From: Acinetobacter nosocomialis | Lineage (GTDB): Bacteria; Pseudomonadota; Gammaproteobacteria; Pseudomonadales; Moraxellaceae | Assembly (NCBI GenBank): GCA_025736915.1 | Contig: CP107049.1 | Span: forward strand, 3,162,001-3,226,000 | Length of the DNA: 64,000 bases | Direction: 5' to 3' | In this document: positions 52,324-62,321 of the stretch, piece after piece | Layout: the number at the start of each line of letters is the position of its first letter | Numbering within the stretch: the first letter of the stretch is position 1 | The notes under the pieces: generated by a model | Databases searched by the model: none | What the model was told of the DNA's origin: nothing | What the model saw: the letters and a program-made list of their open reading frames with translations, nothing else | Made by a program: the position numbers and the translations under genes

Positions 52324-52592
52324 TAAACGAGTACTCACAACCAAGTCACTCCATATTTTCGAATTTGGCTAAAAGCATCACCACAAGTTTGTTTGTTCAC
52401 AAATCTCGCATGTGACACGGGGCTTATTTTTAAAAAACGCTAAATTGTAACGGAAAAACCCCACCGAACCAACGATTTTAGAGGGAATATCTTACAAAAC
52501 TGTGATTTGGCTAAAAATCTATATTCAATTAGCCTTGACGTGTTTTACTATATGCCTTCTTTCGTTTCTGGTTTTGTAGATAAGGATAGGTC

Positions 52593-53612
52593 ATGCAACG
52601 TATCGCCATTAATGGGTTTGGCCGGATTGGACGTAATGTTTTACGTGCCTGGTTTGAAAGCCCGAAACAATTTCATTTTGAAATCGTGGCGATTAACGAT
52701 ATAGCAGATGTACAGACACTGGTGCATTTATTTAAATATGATTCAACTCATGGTCGTTTTAATGGCAAAGTTGACATAGCTATTGAAAATGAAAAGATTT
52801 ATTTAAATATTCAATCTAACCAAAGAAATTTGAAAGTTGAAGTTCTTCAGCAAAAACAACCAGAACTTTTACCGTGGGCAAGCTTGCAAATTGATGTTGT
52901 ACTCGAATGTACAGGCTTGTTCCGTTCTCATGCTGATGCAACACGCCACTTAGAAGCAGGGGCAAAGCGGGTCATTATTGGGGCTGCACCTTTTGACCAT
53001 GTCGATGCTGCAATTGTTTATGGTGTTAACCATGCCGATGTAAAAGCAACTGATAAAATCATATCTAGTGTGTCATGTACTACGCAGGCTTTGGTGCCAT
53101 TGGTAAAAATTATTGATGATGCATTTGGTATTGAAACTGCGCTCATGACTGAAATTCATGCAGTAACAGCCGATCAGTCAGTGCTTGATCATGCGCATCG
53201 TGATTTACGTCGTGCTAGAGCTTCTGGACAAAATATTATTCCCACTACGTCTAGTGCACTTGGCGCATTAAAACGTGTGATGCCGAAAATGGAAGACCGT
53301 ATTGATGGTCACTCAATTCGAGTACCTACCATTAATGTGGCTGCAATTGATTTAACTTTTATCGCACAATCTCCAATTACTGTTCATCATATTAATGAAT
53401 TGTTAATTAAAGCTTCTCAAACAGATTATGCTGAAATTATGGCAGTGACTGATGAGCCTTTAGTTTCAAGCGATTTTAATCATTCACCTTATTCACTTAT
53501 TGTTGATTTAACTCAAACTATGGTTGTTGGTCATCAAGCTAAAGTATTTGCTTGGTACGATAACGAATGGGGCTATGCAAATCGATTATTAGATTTGTGT
53601 GATTCTTTCTAA
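52593..53612 (+). CDS. GAPDH/erythrose-4-phosphate dehydrogenase-type enzyme
   Basis: A 339-aa NAD-dependent glyceraldehyde-3-phosphate dehydrogenase-fold protein with NGFGRIGRNVLRAW, catalytic Cys162, His189 (TEIHAVTADQ) and the C-terminal WYDNEWGYANR. The active-site signature is SCTTQALVP, where nearly all GAPDHs have Asn after CTT. The rest is closer to Epd-like enzymes than to glycolytic GapA. It could be erythrose-4-phosphate dehydrogenase for vitamin B6 synthesis or a gluconeogenic GAPDH; I leave the symbol open. Divergent from alaS. Confidence 0.8.
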   Translation: MQRIAINGFGRIGRNVLRAWFESPKQFHFEIVAINDIADVQTLVHLFKYDSTHGRFNGKVDIAIENEKIYLNIQSNQRNLKVEVLQQKQPELLPWASLQIDVVLECTGLFRSHADATRHLEAGAKRVIIGAAPFDHVDAAIVYGVNHADVKATDKIISSVSCTTQALVPLVKIIDDAFGIETALMTEIHAVTADQSVLDHAHRDLRRARASGQNIIPTTSSALGALKRVMPKMEDRIDGHSIRVPTINVAAIDLTFIAQSPITVHHINELLIKASQTDYAEIMAVTDEPLVSSDFNHSPYSLIVDLTQTMVVGHQAKVFAWYDNEWGYANRLLDLCDSF

Positions 53613-53923
53613 ATTTAAAATAACTTAAGAAAGCTATTCAACAGCTAGAGTCTGTTAATTGGAAACAAGGCGATAGTTCAGATATTAGCCCTTTCTTTAG
53701 TCGAAGAACTTTAGTGCGTAACCAAATTGAATAAGGGTAAGGCGTTGAATACTATTGTTTATTATTATTATCTTCTTTTTGACTTTAGAGTTTATTAAGA
53801 AAGATTTATGCAAATTGTCAGGTGCATGGCACAAAGTATCATGCTACACTAAGAGAAATCGGGTGTGTTCCCGATTTTTTTATGTGGGGTCGTTCCACGT
53901 TGATCAGATTTTAGGCTTGAAAT
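53613..53923. other. Intergenic region gap-hisZ with a coding-like relic
   Basis: 311 bp. The frame 53624-53734 is open for about 36 codons (ending VRNQIE) with protein-like composition but no start codon. This could be the rest of a decayed gene. Further down is the 5' hairpin of hisZ. A short frame from 53755 overlaps hisZ and is not credible. Confidence 0.3.
53856..53880 (+). terminator. Terminator-like hairpin just before hisZ
   Basis: AAATCGGG/CCCGATTT with a 6-nt loop, then a T-run, 43 bases before the hisZ start. An extended -10 (TGCTACACT, 53842-53850) just upstream would start a transcript near the foot of this hairpin. It could terminate upstream transcription or attenuate hisZ. 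Confidence 0.65.
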
Positions 53924-55090
53924 ATGACCATTTCAGAGACATGGTTGCTGCCTGACGGGGTAGCAGATGTATTGCCGGAACAGGCGCAAGTCATTGAAAA
54001 ACTTCGCCGTGAAGCTATAGATTTCCTCTCAGTAAGAGGTTATCAACTGGTATATACACCATTTATCGAATACATCGAATCGTTGTCTTCATTATCAGAA
54101 TCAAATCAAGACCTGGATTTAGTAACTTTTAAGGTGATTGACCAGCTTTCAGGCCGTTTACTCGGTATCCGTGCTGATATGACACCTCAAGTTGCACGTA
54201 TTGATGCACATGTAAGACCTGTTGAAGGGGTTGCACGTTACTGTTATGCAGGGACTGTATTACATACAAAACCACAAAATTTCAATGCGACTCGCGCACC
54301 TTTACAATTAGGTGCAGAGCTATATGGCCACGATAGTATTGAAGCTGATGTTGAAATGGTCGATGTAATGCTTGGGCTCATTGAAAATGCCTATACATTG
54401 CAAGGCGCACATTTAGACTTAGGACATGTAGGGCTATTTCGCAGCTTAGTAAAATATGCCGGACTTTCTAAAAATGAAGAGCATGAGTTATCTGATCTTT
54501 ATCAAAGAAAAGCATTACCTGAGTTGGCTGAATTTACTCAAAATTTAAATATGGGTTCAGACTTCTATGCACTTGGTCGCTATGCAAGTGATTTAGAAGC
54601 ATTACAAACTCATTTAAGTACAGATATTTTAAAAGATGTTGAATTTGATGCTGCATTAAATGCACTCAAAACTACACTTGAACAAATTAAAAACCGTTGG
54701 CCAGCACTTAATGTTGGAATTGACGTTGTCGAACTTCGCAGTTACCACTATCACACTGGTTTGATGTATGCAGTTTATGCACCGAACCGTGCTGCACCTT
54801 TAGCACAAGGTGGCCGTTATGATGGTATTGGTGAACACTTTGGTCGTGCACGTCCTGCTACTGGTTTCAGTTGTGATTTATATGCCTTAGGGGCAAATCA
54901 GTTTGCTGAAATTGAAACTGTGGTGGCACCAAAAGGTACTGATGCAGATTTGCTTAAAGCAATTGCAAATGCACGTTCACAAGGCTTACGTGTAGTTCAA
55001 TTGTTAGGTAATGATAATTTAGGTTCTATTCCTTATGCGACACATCAGCTTGTATCGCAAAACGGTCAATGGAATATTGAAAAGATTTAA
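53924..55090 (+). CDS. hisZ: ATP phosphoribosyltransferase regulatory subunit
   Basis: A 388-aa histidyl-tRNA-synthetase-like protein that lacks the tRNA domain. It starts WLLPDGVADVLPEQAQVIEKLR and has the class II core YQLVYTPFIEYIESL and IRADMTPQVARI. HisZ makes the short form HisG active in histidine synthesis. The purA start follows 64 bases later, as in many gammaproteobacteria, so they form an operon. Family is firm. Confidence 0.93.
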   Translation: MTISETWLLPDGVADVLPEQAQVIEKLRREAIDFLSVRGYQLVYTPFIEYIESLSSLSESNQDLDLVTFKVIDQLSGRLLGIRADMTPQVARIDAHVRPVEGVARYCYAGTVLHTKPQNFNATRAPLQLGAELYGHDSIEADVEMVDVMLGLIENAYTLQGAHLDLGHVGLFRSLVKYAGLSKNEEHELSDLYQRKALPELAEFTQNLNMGSDFYALGRYASDLEALQTHLSTDILKDVEFDAALNALKTTLEQIKNRWPALNVGIDVVELRSYHYHTGLMYAVYAPNRAAPLAQGGRYDGIGEHFGRARPATGFSCDLYALGANQFAEIETVVAPKGTDADLLKAIANARSQGLRVVQLLGNDNLGSIPYATHQLVSQNGQWNIEKI

Positions 55091-55139
55091 ACGCCAGCGG
55101 TAAGTTTTTTACTGATGGTTTCCAATTTTAACAGCATGA

Positions 55140-56474
<1,335 letters not shown>

Positions 56475-56488
56475 TTTGCAAAGATGAT

Positions 56489-56517
56489 AAAAGCCTCCTG
56501 AAAAGGGGGCTTTTTTT
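56489..56517 (+). terminator. Terminator after purA
   Basis: AAAAGCCTCCT pairs with AGGGGGCTTTT (one G-T pair), GAAA loop, then a T-run. Confidence 0.92.
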
Positions 56518-56600
56518 ATATCCGACTAAAGTGCAGTTTCGGTTTTGTCTAATTCAGATTAAAACAGAAATAAAAGTTATGTCATGGATGATGAACTAAA

Positions 56601-56918
56601 ATGAAATTACAACCAACAATTTCAAAAACCATTTTTTATTCTTTCTTATTTGCGATTGGTGGTTCGCCAACGTTGGCTATGTTAGTCATTTATGGTCAAA
56701 ATTATAATCCTGACTTCTTTATGACAGCCTTCATGAGCCTTTCTGTTCTGATTGCTTGTATCTTAATTCCAGTTGTCCTTATACAAAACAGTTATCTATT
56801 ATGGAAAAGAACAAGCCCCTCTCTTGAAGAGAAAGTTAAGCCTTTAAGCCATGTCTATCTTGTCTTAAATATAATATGTTTACTGTTCTGGATTTATTTG
56901 ATGACTTTATCTGCTTGA
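56601..56918 (+). CDS. Hypothetical membrane protein, 105 aa
   Basis: Not recognised. Three hydrophobic helices, at about residues 9-30, 40-65 and 83-103, with a polar cytoplasmic loop (WKRTSPSLEEKVKP). No known motif. Start ATG 56601 has no strong ribosome site. Lies alone between purA and the M48 peptidase gene. Confidence 0.65.
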   Translation: MKLQPTISKTIFYSFLFAIGGSPTLAMLVIYGQNYNPDFFMTAFMSLSVLIACILIPVVLIQNSYLLWKRTSPSLEEKVKPLSHVYLVLNIICLLFWIYLMTLSA

Positions 56919-57029
56919 TCGTTACATAAATACTATGATCGTGAAGAAATGAGAGATTCAAAGCTTGTGTGCTATTTCTTATAATAAGTGCAAAAGAATA
57001 AACAGTTTTTTTAACGATTTAGGTGAACC

Positions 57030-57818
57030 ATGTTAATGAATAAAAAACTTTTTTTAAGCTTATGTGCTGCTGGTGTCGTAACAATTTCAGGTTGCGCAAC
57101 AATGGCGGACATGGCAGGTGCAGATACAGCAACCTTAAATGCTCAATCTGCACAAGGTTTTACTAAAATGGTGCAGGAAGCACGTGCTAAAGGGACTTTA
57201 GATACAAGTTCAAGTACCTATAGCCGTATTAATTCTGTTTTCAACCGTTTAAAACCTTATGCTGACCAAGTAAATCAAACAGGGCAGCCATTTAGCTGGC
57301 AGTTAGCTGTACTGAAATCAGATACTGTTAATGCGTACGTTGCCCCAGGTGGTAAGGTCGTGTTCTACACAGGTATTGTGAATAAGCTAAACCTAACGGA
57401 TGCTGAAATTGCAGCTGTTATGGGCCACGAGATGACACACGCTTTAGAAGAGCATGCGAAAAGTAAAATTGGTGCTCAGGCTTTAACTGATTTGGCATTA
57501 AATATTGGCTTAAGCTATGCAGGTGGCGGTAACGTTAACCAATTAGGAGCGGCTGCTGCACAACTAGGTTCGCAAGTAGGGGTGGGCTTACCATATTCGC
57601 GTAGTTTAGAGAGCCGTGCTGACCAAGGCGGCTTAATGTTAATGGCACGTGCGGGTTATAACCCAAATGCTGCTATTACCCTCTGGGAAAAAATGAACAA
57701 ACTTGAAGGTGCAGGTGGTTCATCTTTCTTGTCTACTCACCCATCTAACGCTCAACGTATTAATGACATGCGTAAAAACTTACCTGCAGCATTAGCTATT
57801 TATAATGGCCGTAGATAA
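57030..57818 (+). CDS. M48-family metallopeptidase lipoprotein
   Basis: A 262-aa secreted peptidase. Signal with lipobox TISGC (Cys22). The zinc motif is HEMTH (His133, Glu134, His137), and a second-site SLESRADQGGLMLMARAGYNP gives the third ligand region. It is like LoiP/YggG and BepA-type envelope proteases, which trim misfolded outer-membrane proteins. The ATG at 57030 is preceded by AGGTG; a second ATG at 57036 is possible. Confidence 0.9.
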   Translation: MLMNKKLFLSLCAAGVVTISGCATMADMAGADTATLNAQSAQGFTKMVQEARAKGTLDTSSSTYSRINSVFNRLKPYADQVNQTGQPFSWQLAVLKSDTVNAYVAPGGKVVFYTGIVNKLNLTDAEIAAVMGHEMTHALEEHAKSKIGAQALTDLALNIGLSYAGGGNVNQLGAAAAQLGSQVGVGLPYSRSLESRADQGGLMLMARAGYNPNAAITLWEKMNKLEGAGGSSFLSTHPSNAQRINDMRKNLPAALAIYNGRR

Positions 57819-57842
57819 GTTTTAAAACTTTAAAGTGAATAT

Positions 57843-57870
57843 AAAAACGGATGCTCAAGCATCCGTTTTT
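57843..57870. terminator. Bidirectional terminator
   Basis: AAAAACGGATGCT/AGCATCCGTTTTT, between convergent M48 and tas genes. Confidence 0.92.
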
Positions 57871-57875
57871 TGTTT

Positions 57876-58925
57876 TTAAGGGGCAGGATTAGGTTGTTGT
57901 ATATGAATGGCTTCAATACCTTGTAAAATTTCTGGTGAAAGCTCGATTTCAAAAGCCTGAATATTTTCTTTGAGCTGATCTAAATTGGTCGCACCAATAA
58001 TTGTGCTTGTCACAAAGAATTGCTGTTTAATAAAAGCTAGAGCTAATTGAGTCAGGCTTAAACCATGCTTTTCAGCGAGCTGTGCATATTGCTCAGTTGC
58101 CCATTCACTTTGTGGGTTACTGTAGCGGCTAAAGCGTGGAAATAGAGTAACGCGAGCATTTGCAGGTCGTGCTCCATTTCTGAACTTGCCAGTTAAATAA
58201 CCAAAAGCAAGAGGAGAGTACGCAAGTAAACCTACTCCTTCATATTTGGCAATCTCAGACATGCCTATTTCATAGGTACGATTAAGCAGACTATATGGGT
58301 TTTGTACACTTACAAACTTACTCACACCTAAATTTTCAGCAAGTTGTAGAAACTTCATGGTGCCCCAAGGGGTCTCGTTTGATAAACCAATATAACGGAT
58401 ACGACCTCGATTAATTTCTTTTTGAAGGACAACTAAAGTTTCTTCTAAAGGTGTAGTGTCATAATCATTGTGTGCTTGCTGGTTGCCATAAGCGAGTGTT
58501 CCAAAGAAGTTGGTGTGACGTTCTGGCCAGTGTAATTGGTAGAGATCGATATAGTCTGTTTGGAGACGTTTAAGTGAACCATCAATCGCTTGTGAGATAT
58601 GGCTACTATTGAACTTGGTATGGCCTTCTCGAATATGGGTTCCACCAAAGCCAGGACCTGCAATTTTTGAAGCAAGGAATACTTTGTCGCGCTGACCATG
58701 CTGTGCAAACCAATTGCCTAAAATGGTTTCAGTCGCCCCGTATGTTTCCGGTTTAGGAGGTACGGAATACATCTCTGCTGTATCCCAGAAATATAAACCG
58801 TGTTCTAAAGCGTAATTGAGCTGTTCGAATGCTTCTTGTTGAGTATTTTGCTCACCAAATGTCATGGTACCTAAGCAAATTTCTGGAAGGTTAATGCCAG
58901 TGTGACCAAGTGGTTTAAATTGCAT
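57876..58925 (-). CDS. tas: Aldo/keto reductase, Tas-like
   Basis: A 349-aa aldo/keto reductase, a close match in pattern to E. coli Tas. It starts LGTMTFGEQNTQQEAFEQL, has the Asp and Tyr in WDTAEMYSVPPKPETYG, a lysine in VFLASKIAG, and LYQLHWPERHTNFFG with the histidine. NADPH-binding RYIGLSNETPWG and TIIGATNLDQLKENI are also present. Substrate unknown; Tas was named for suppression of a tyrosine defect. Confidence 0.9.
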   Translation of the reverse strand: MQFKPLGHTGINLPEICLGTMTFGEQNTQQEAFEQLNYALEHGLYFWDTAEMYSVPPKPETYGATETILGNWFAQHGQRDKVFLASKIAGPGFGGTHIREGHTKFNSSHISQAIDGSLKRLQTDYIDLYQLHWPERHTNFFGTLAYGNQQAHNDYDTTPLEETLVVLQKEINRGRIRYIGLSNETPWGTMKFLQLAENLGVSKFVSVQNPYSLLNRTYEIGMSEIAKYEGVGLLAYSPLAFGYLTGKFRNGARPANARVTLFPRFSRYSNPQSEWATEQYAQLAEKHGLSLTQLALAFIKQQFFVTSTIIGATNLDQLKENIQAFEIELSPEILQGIEAIHIQQPNPAP

Positions 58926-59038
58926 ACTGCGAAATCCTTGAGAAATTTTAAGTTAGCCTAACGGAAAATATGTATTCAACTTAAATCATAAAAACAGAAT
59001 AGTTTGTAAGCTTTGTGTATTAACTCATTGTTGCATAT

Positions 59039-59062
59039 AAAAAAAGCAAACCGAAGTTTGCT
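59039..59062 (-). terminator. Terminator of crp with UUCG tetraloop
   Basis: On the minus strand AGCAAAC-TTCG-GTTTGCT forms a 7-bp stem closed by C(UUCG)G, one of the most stable RNA loops, followed by a T-run. Confidence 0.9.
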
Positions 59063-59085
59063 CTTTATTAAATAATTACGAGTAA

Positions 59086-59793
59086 TTATTCTTCGTCATC
59101 ATAGTCTTCATCAGTGACTGGGGTTTCTTCTAGTGAAGTATCAAAAATAAGAATAGCCTTACCATCTGTTTGGATCATACCTTGATCTTCTAAGGTCTTT
59201 AATACACGGCCAACCATTTCTCGTGAACACCCGACAATACGTCCGATTTCTTGACGAGTAATACGAATTTGACGACCATTCGGCAAGATCATTGCTTCTG
59301 GTTGCGAAGATAAGTCGATTAAGCAACGTGCAATACGACCAGACACATCAATGAATGCAAGGTCAGTCATTTTACGAGTTGTATTTTTTAAACGACGAAC
59401 AAGTTGCGCGAAAACGGCATAGCTGAGATCTGGATACTGTTTGCTTAGTTCGTGGAAGTTGTCATATGAAATTTCTGCAATTTCACAGACATCACGGGTA
59501 CGAACTTCAGCTGTACGTTGAGGGTTCGGTTCGAAAAGCCCCATTTCCCCAAAGAAGTCACCAGGATTCAAATATGCCACAACAATTTCACGCTCATCAT
59601 CTTCACGTAAAATAATTGAAACTGAGCCTTTTAAAATTAAGTATAAAGATTTTGACTCTGTTCCGGCATCAACAATTGTGGTTCGTTTTGGATATCTGTT
59701 GATGTGAGCACGCTTTAACAATGCTTTAACGGATTCAGGTAGTTGCCCCGGAGATAAAGCATCTGTGCTGAGTTGTGAAAAATTTGAAGTCAT
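59086..59793 (-). CDS. crp: CRP/Vfr-type cAMP-dependent global regulator
   Basis: 235 aa, longer than P. aeruginosa Vfr (214). The cyclic-nucleotide domain has GDFFGEMGLFEPNPQRTAEVRTRD (phosphate-binding cassette). The C-terminal winged helix is RITRQEIGRIVGCSREMVGRVLKTLEDQGMI. An acidic tail (EETPVTDEDYDDEE) is the main difference. It would regulate carbon use and virulence in response to cAMP. Divergent from yhfA, as in E. coli where crp and yhfA are also divergent neighbours. Confidence 0.88.
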   Translation of the reverse strand: MTSNFSQLSTDALSPGQLPESVKALLKRAHINRYPKRTTIVDAGTESKSLYLILKGSVSIILREDDEREIVVAYLNPGDFFGEMGLFEPNPQRTAEVRTRDVCEIAEISYDNFHELSKQYPDLSYAVFAQLVRRLKNTTRKMTDLAFIDVSGRIARCLIDLSSQPEAMILPNGRQIRITRQEIGRIVGCSREMVGRVLKTLEDQGMIQTDGKAILIFDTSLEETPVTDEDYDDEE

Positions 59794-60232
59794 GCTTGAT
59801 ATGTTCCGAATAGGGTAAACAATTCACACAAGCTCGAGATGAGCTATTACACAGAAGAGATGAAATTCCTTATCAACTCATTTTATGTTAGTGTACAAAA
59901 CAAGGGCCTGTTGACATTTCACAGATGGTTGCGACATAAGACGATTTTTCTAGACGTTACGAAGCAAGAACTATGGAATTTAGTCATACTAAATAAATAG
60001 AGCTAAACAACGAAACGCACAAAAAATCTGGTCTTGCGCTGCACCTCAGATGCTTGAATCGCACCTCAGATTTTGGCTGAAATTTAACAAACTTTATTAC
60101 AAAACTGGACAAAGGATTGCCCTTGTCTGTGTTTTGCGTTTTTATTTGGATTAATTTTTAGCTATTACGCAATCCATAGATGAAATGTCAACAGACCCTG
60201 CTTAAATTTATAATTTTTTTTGGGTAGTTGCA
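59794..60232. other. Divergent region crp-yhfA
   Basis: 439 bp without a credible gene. It holds an 11-bp direct repeat, GCACCTCAGAT, at 60041-60051 and 60061-60071, exactly 20 bp apart. I find no good CRP consensus (TGTGA-N6-TCACA). Confidence 0.5.
60041..60071 (+). repeat. Direct repeat GCACCTCAGAT, 20-bp period
   Basis: Two exact 11-base copies begin 20 bp apart, about two helical turns, 160-190 bases before yhfA. They could be paired protein-binding sites. Confidence 0.45.
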
Positions 60233-60655
60233 ATGCAAACAAGTGTACATTGGCTAGAGAATGTTGCTTTTGAAGCGAAATCAGAGAGCGGTCATAGTGT
60301 AGTGATGGATGGCTCACCTGAGTATGGTGGTGAAAACCGTGGACCACGTCCTATGGAGTTGATATTAATGGGACTTGGTGGGTGTGCTTCGTTTGATATT
60401 GTGACTATTTTAAAGAAATCTCGTCAAGATGTGACGAATGTCGTATGTCAGCTTAAAGCTGAGCGAGCAGATGCGATTCCAGCCGTTTTCACCAAAATTC
60501 ATTTGCACTTTGTAGTAACAGGTAAAGCTGTAAAAGAAAAACAGGTTGCAAAAGCAGTAGAGCTATCAGCTGAAAAATATTGTTCAGCGAGTAAAATGCT
60601 TTCTGATGGTGGCGTAGAAATTACTCACGATTTTGAGATTATTGAAGCTGCATAA
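60233..60655 (+). CDS. yhfA: OsmC-family protein YhfA
   Basis: A 140-aa OsmC-like protein strongly matching E. coli YhfA in pattern: PRPMELILMGLGGCASFDIVTILKK, LHFVVTGK and VELSAEKYCSASKML, with the two cysteines of the family (in GGCAS and KYCSA). It is a possible peroxide-handling protein; the exact role is unknown. Divergent from crp, the same neighbour as in Enterobacteriaceae. A terminator follows. Confidence 0.9.
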   Translation: MQTSVHWLENVAFEAKSESGHSVVMDGSPEYGGENRGPRPMELILMGLGGCASFDIVTILKKSRQDVTNVVCQLKAERADAIPAVFTKIHLHFVVTGKAVKEKQVAKAVELSAEKYCSASKMLSDGGVEITHDFEIIEAA

Positions 60656-60679
60656 TTTCATGTGAATGCCTGAAAAAAG

Positions 60680-60708
60680 AAAAGCTAACAGTCATGTTGG
60701 CTTTTTTT
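60680..60708 (+). terminator. Terminator after yhfA
   Basis: AAAGCTAAC pairs with GTTGGCTTT (one G-T pair), then a T-run. The next start codon is about 37 bases later. Confidence 0.8.
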
Positions 60709-60744
60709 ATGATAAGAATAATTAAAAATAAAAGGAGAAATGGG

Positions 60745-61173
60745 GTGAATATCCGTTTAGCTCAATGGGAAGATACTGAGACTATATGCCACTTACTGAA
60801 ACAAATGGGATATTCGCAGCCTTTAAAAGTAGTTGAGGAACAATTTCAAAGATTAAGTAAAGACCCGAATGCAATTACTTTGGTCGCAGCCGATGATTCG
60901 CATGTATATGGAGTTTTATCGCTTTATTTTATTCCACAAATTGCTTTAAAAGGGGACTTTGCCAAAATATGCTATCTATGCGTTGATGAGAATATGCGCA
61001 GCAAAGGTGTGGGGCATTTGCTTGTGCAAGAAGCAGAGCGGTTAGCAAGGCAACGTGGCTGTGACCGCATGGAACTGCATTCTGGAATGCAAAGACCTTT
61101 GGCACATCAGTTTTACCTAAGAGAAGGCTATGCAGAGGCACCAAAGTACTTTCGTAAACCGTTAAATTATTGA
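60745..61173 (+). CDS. GNAT-family N-acetyltransferase
   Basis: A 142-aa GNAT protein from GTG 60745, chosen because AGGAG lies 7 bases upstream; the frame to 60694 runs back into the terminator. The acetyl-CoA motif is ENMRSKGVGHLLVQEAERLA; the C-terminal HSGMQRPLAHQFYLREGYAEAPKYF is typical. Substrate unknown. Its 3' end overlaps the convergent M23 gene by 7 bases. Confidence 0.87.
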   Translation: MNIRLAQWEDTETICHLLKQMGYSQPLKVVEEQFQRLSKDPNAITLVAADDSHVYGVLSLYFIPQIALKGDFAKICYLCVDENMRSKGVGHLLVQEAERLARQRGCDRMELHSGMQRPLAHQFYLREGYAEAPKYFRKPLNY

Positions 61174-61976
61174 GCTCGGTTTAAAAAAAGCTGAGGATCT
61201 ACCCGAGCATTGTTAAGACTCATACCCCAATGTAAATGAGGGCCCGTTACACGGCCTGTTTTGCCCACTAAACCTAAAGTTTCTCCTTGGCGGATATGTT
61301 GTCCCTTTTCTACTTTTATCGCGCTTAAATGGCAAAACATGCTAATTAAGCCTTGACCGTGATCAATTAATACAGTTTGTCCATTAAAGAAATAATTTCC
61401 TGTTTGAACGACTACGCCGTCTGCTGGAGCAATTACTTTCTGACCTACAGGCGCTGGGATATCTAGACCTGAGTGAGGCGCACGTTCTTCCCCATTAAAG
61501 AAACGTTTTCTTCCAAACGAGTTGGTAAATTTTCCTGAAGTTGGGCGTATAAATTTGGGTAAACTTTGCCATGAACTTGATGTAAAAGAACTATAAATAT
61601 CATTTTGTTCTTTCGCTTCTTGAGCATAACGATCTAATTGACTTTGGTTGGGGTTTACGTAGTCTTGATTCGTGACTTTAATTCGTTGCTCAGCATAAGG
61701 ATAAGACTTAACTTCTATTGGAATAGGAGCTTTATTGGTATTGAGCTGAACACTGCCAAGTGGGGTAGATAACGGAATACCAACTACAGCATAACGTTGA
61801 TGGCCTTCCTGACTAACTAAAACCGGTTTCTGTTGAAAAGTAACCTGAGTAATATCGGCAGTTAATGGAATGACTGCAATTCCACCGGGTCTTCTTGAGT
61901 CTTGAGGAAGCTCGGCAAAACAGTAAAAAGGTATTGATGTAAAAAGCAAAGTAGAAATAAGTTTTTTTATCAACAT
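61167..61976 (-). CDS. M23-family (LytM) peptidase
   Basis: A 269-aa secreted protein. Signal peptide MLIKKLISTLLFTSIPFYCFA. A middle domain of unknown fold, then the LytM domain from about residue 165. Zinc ligands are in APHSGLDIPAPVGQK (H-x3-D) and GPHLHWGM (H-x-H). The conserved DHGQGLISMFCHLSAI is present. It cuts peptidoglycan cross-bridges and takes part in cell separation or envelope maintenance. Stop overlaps the GNAT gene. Confidence 0.92.
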   Translation of the reverse strand: MLIKKLISTLLFTSIPFYCFAELPQDSRRPGGIAVIPLTADITQVTFQQKPVLVSQEGHQRYAVVGIPLSTPLGSVQLNTNKAPIPIEVKSYPYAEQRIKVTNQDYVNPNQSQLDRYAQEAKEQNDIYSSFTSSSWQSLPKFIRPTSGKFTNSFGRKRFFNGEERAPHSGLDIPAPVGQKVIAPADGVVVQTGNYFFNGQTVLIDHGQGLISMFCHLSAIKVEKGQHIRQGETLGLVGKTGRVTGPHLHWGMSLNNARVDPQLFLNRAQ

Positions 61977-62321
61977 AGCGACAATAATTTTCTAAAAGAA
62001 TACTATAAATTATATCAGTAAGCTTTACTTAAAAGTTGTTTTAATTTTTTTTAATGATTTTATTTTAATTTTATTTATTATTTTATATTAATAATTGATG
62101 GCTTATTTTATGTGATTGTATTTATTTTGTTTGTATTTTTCTTTTTTATATTTTAAATTATCTAAACTTAAATTTATATTGGGGTTTTTATTAATTCTTA
62201 CTGTTTTTGTTTGATTTTAAATTTCTTGTTATTTTAAATTTTATTATGAATAATGCTTCTGTAATTAAATTTATAATCATAATTTTAATTATTATATAAA
62301 AATTTTAAAGGAACTAATATA
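61977..62321. other. Very AT-rich intergenic region
   Basis: 345 bp, mostly A and T with long T-rich runs, no gene seen. Its 3' end holds the ribosome site AAAGGA for the DyP peroxidase. Such composition can reflect a curved-DNA or H-NS-type site. Confidence 0.5.

Noticed and set aside
53755..53955. Small open frame before hisZ
   Set aside because: Runs through the terminator hairpin and overlaps hisZ in another frame.
59794..60232. CRP operator in the crp-yhfA gap
   Set aside because: The best half-site candidates do not fit TGTGA-N6-TCACA spacing.
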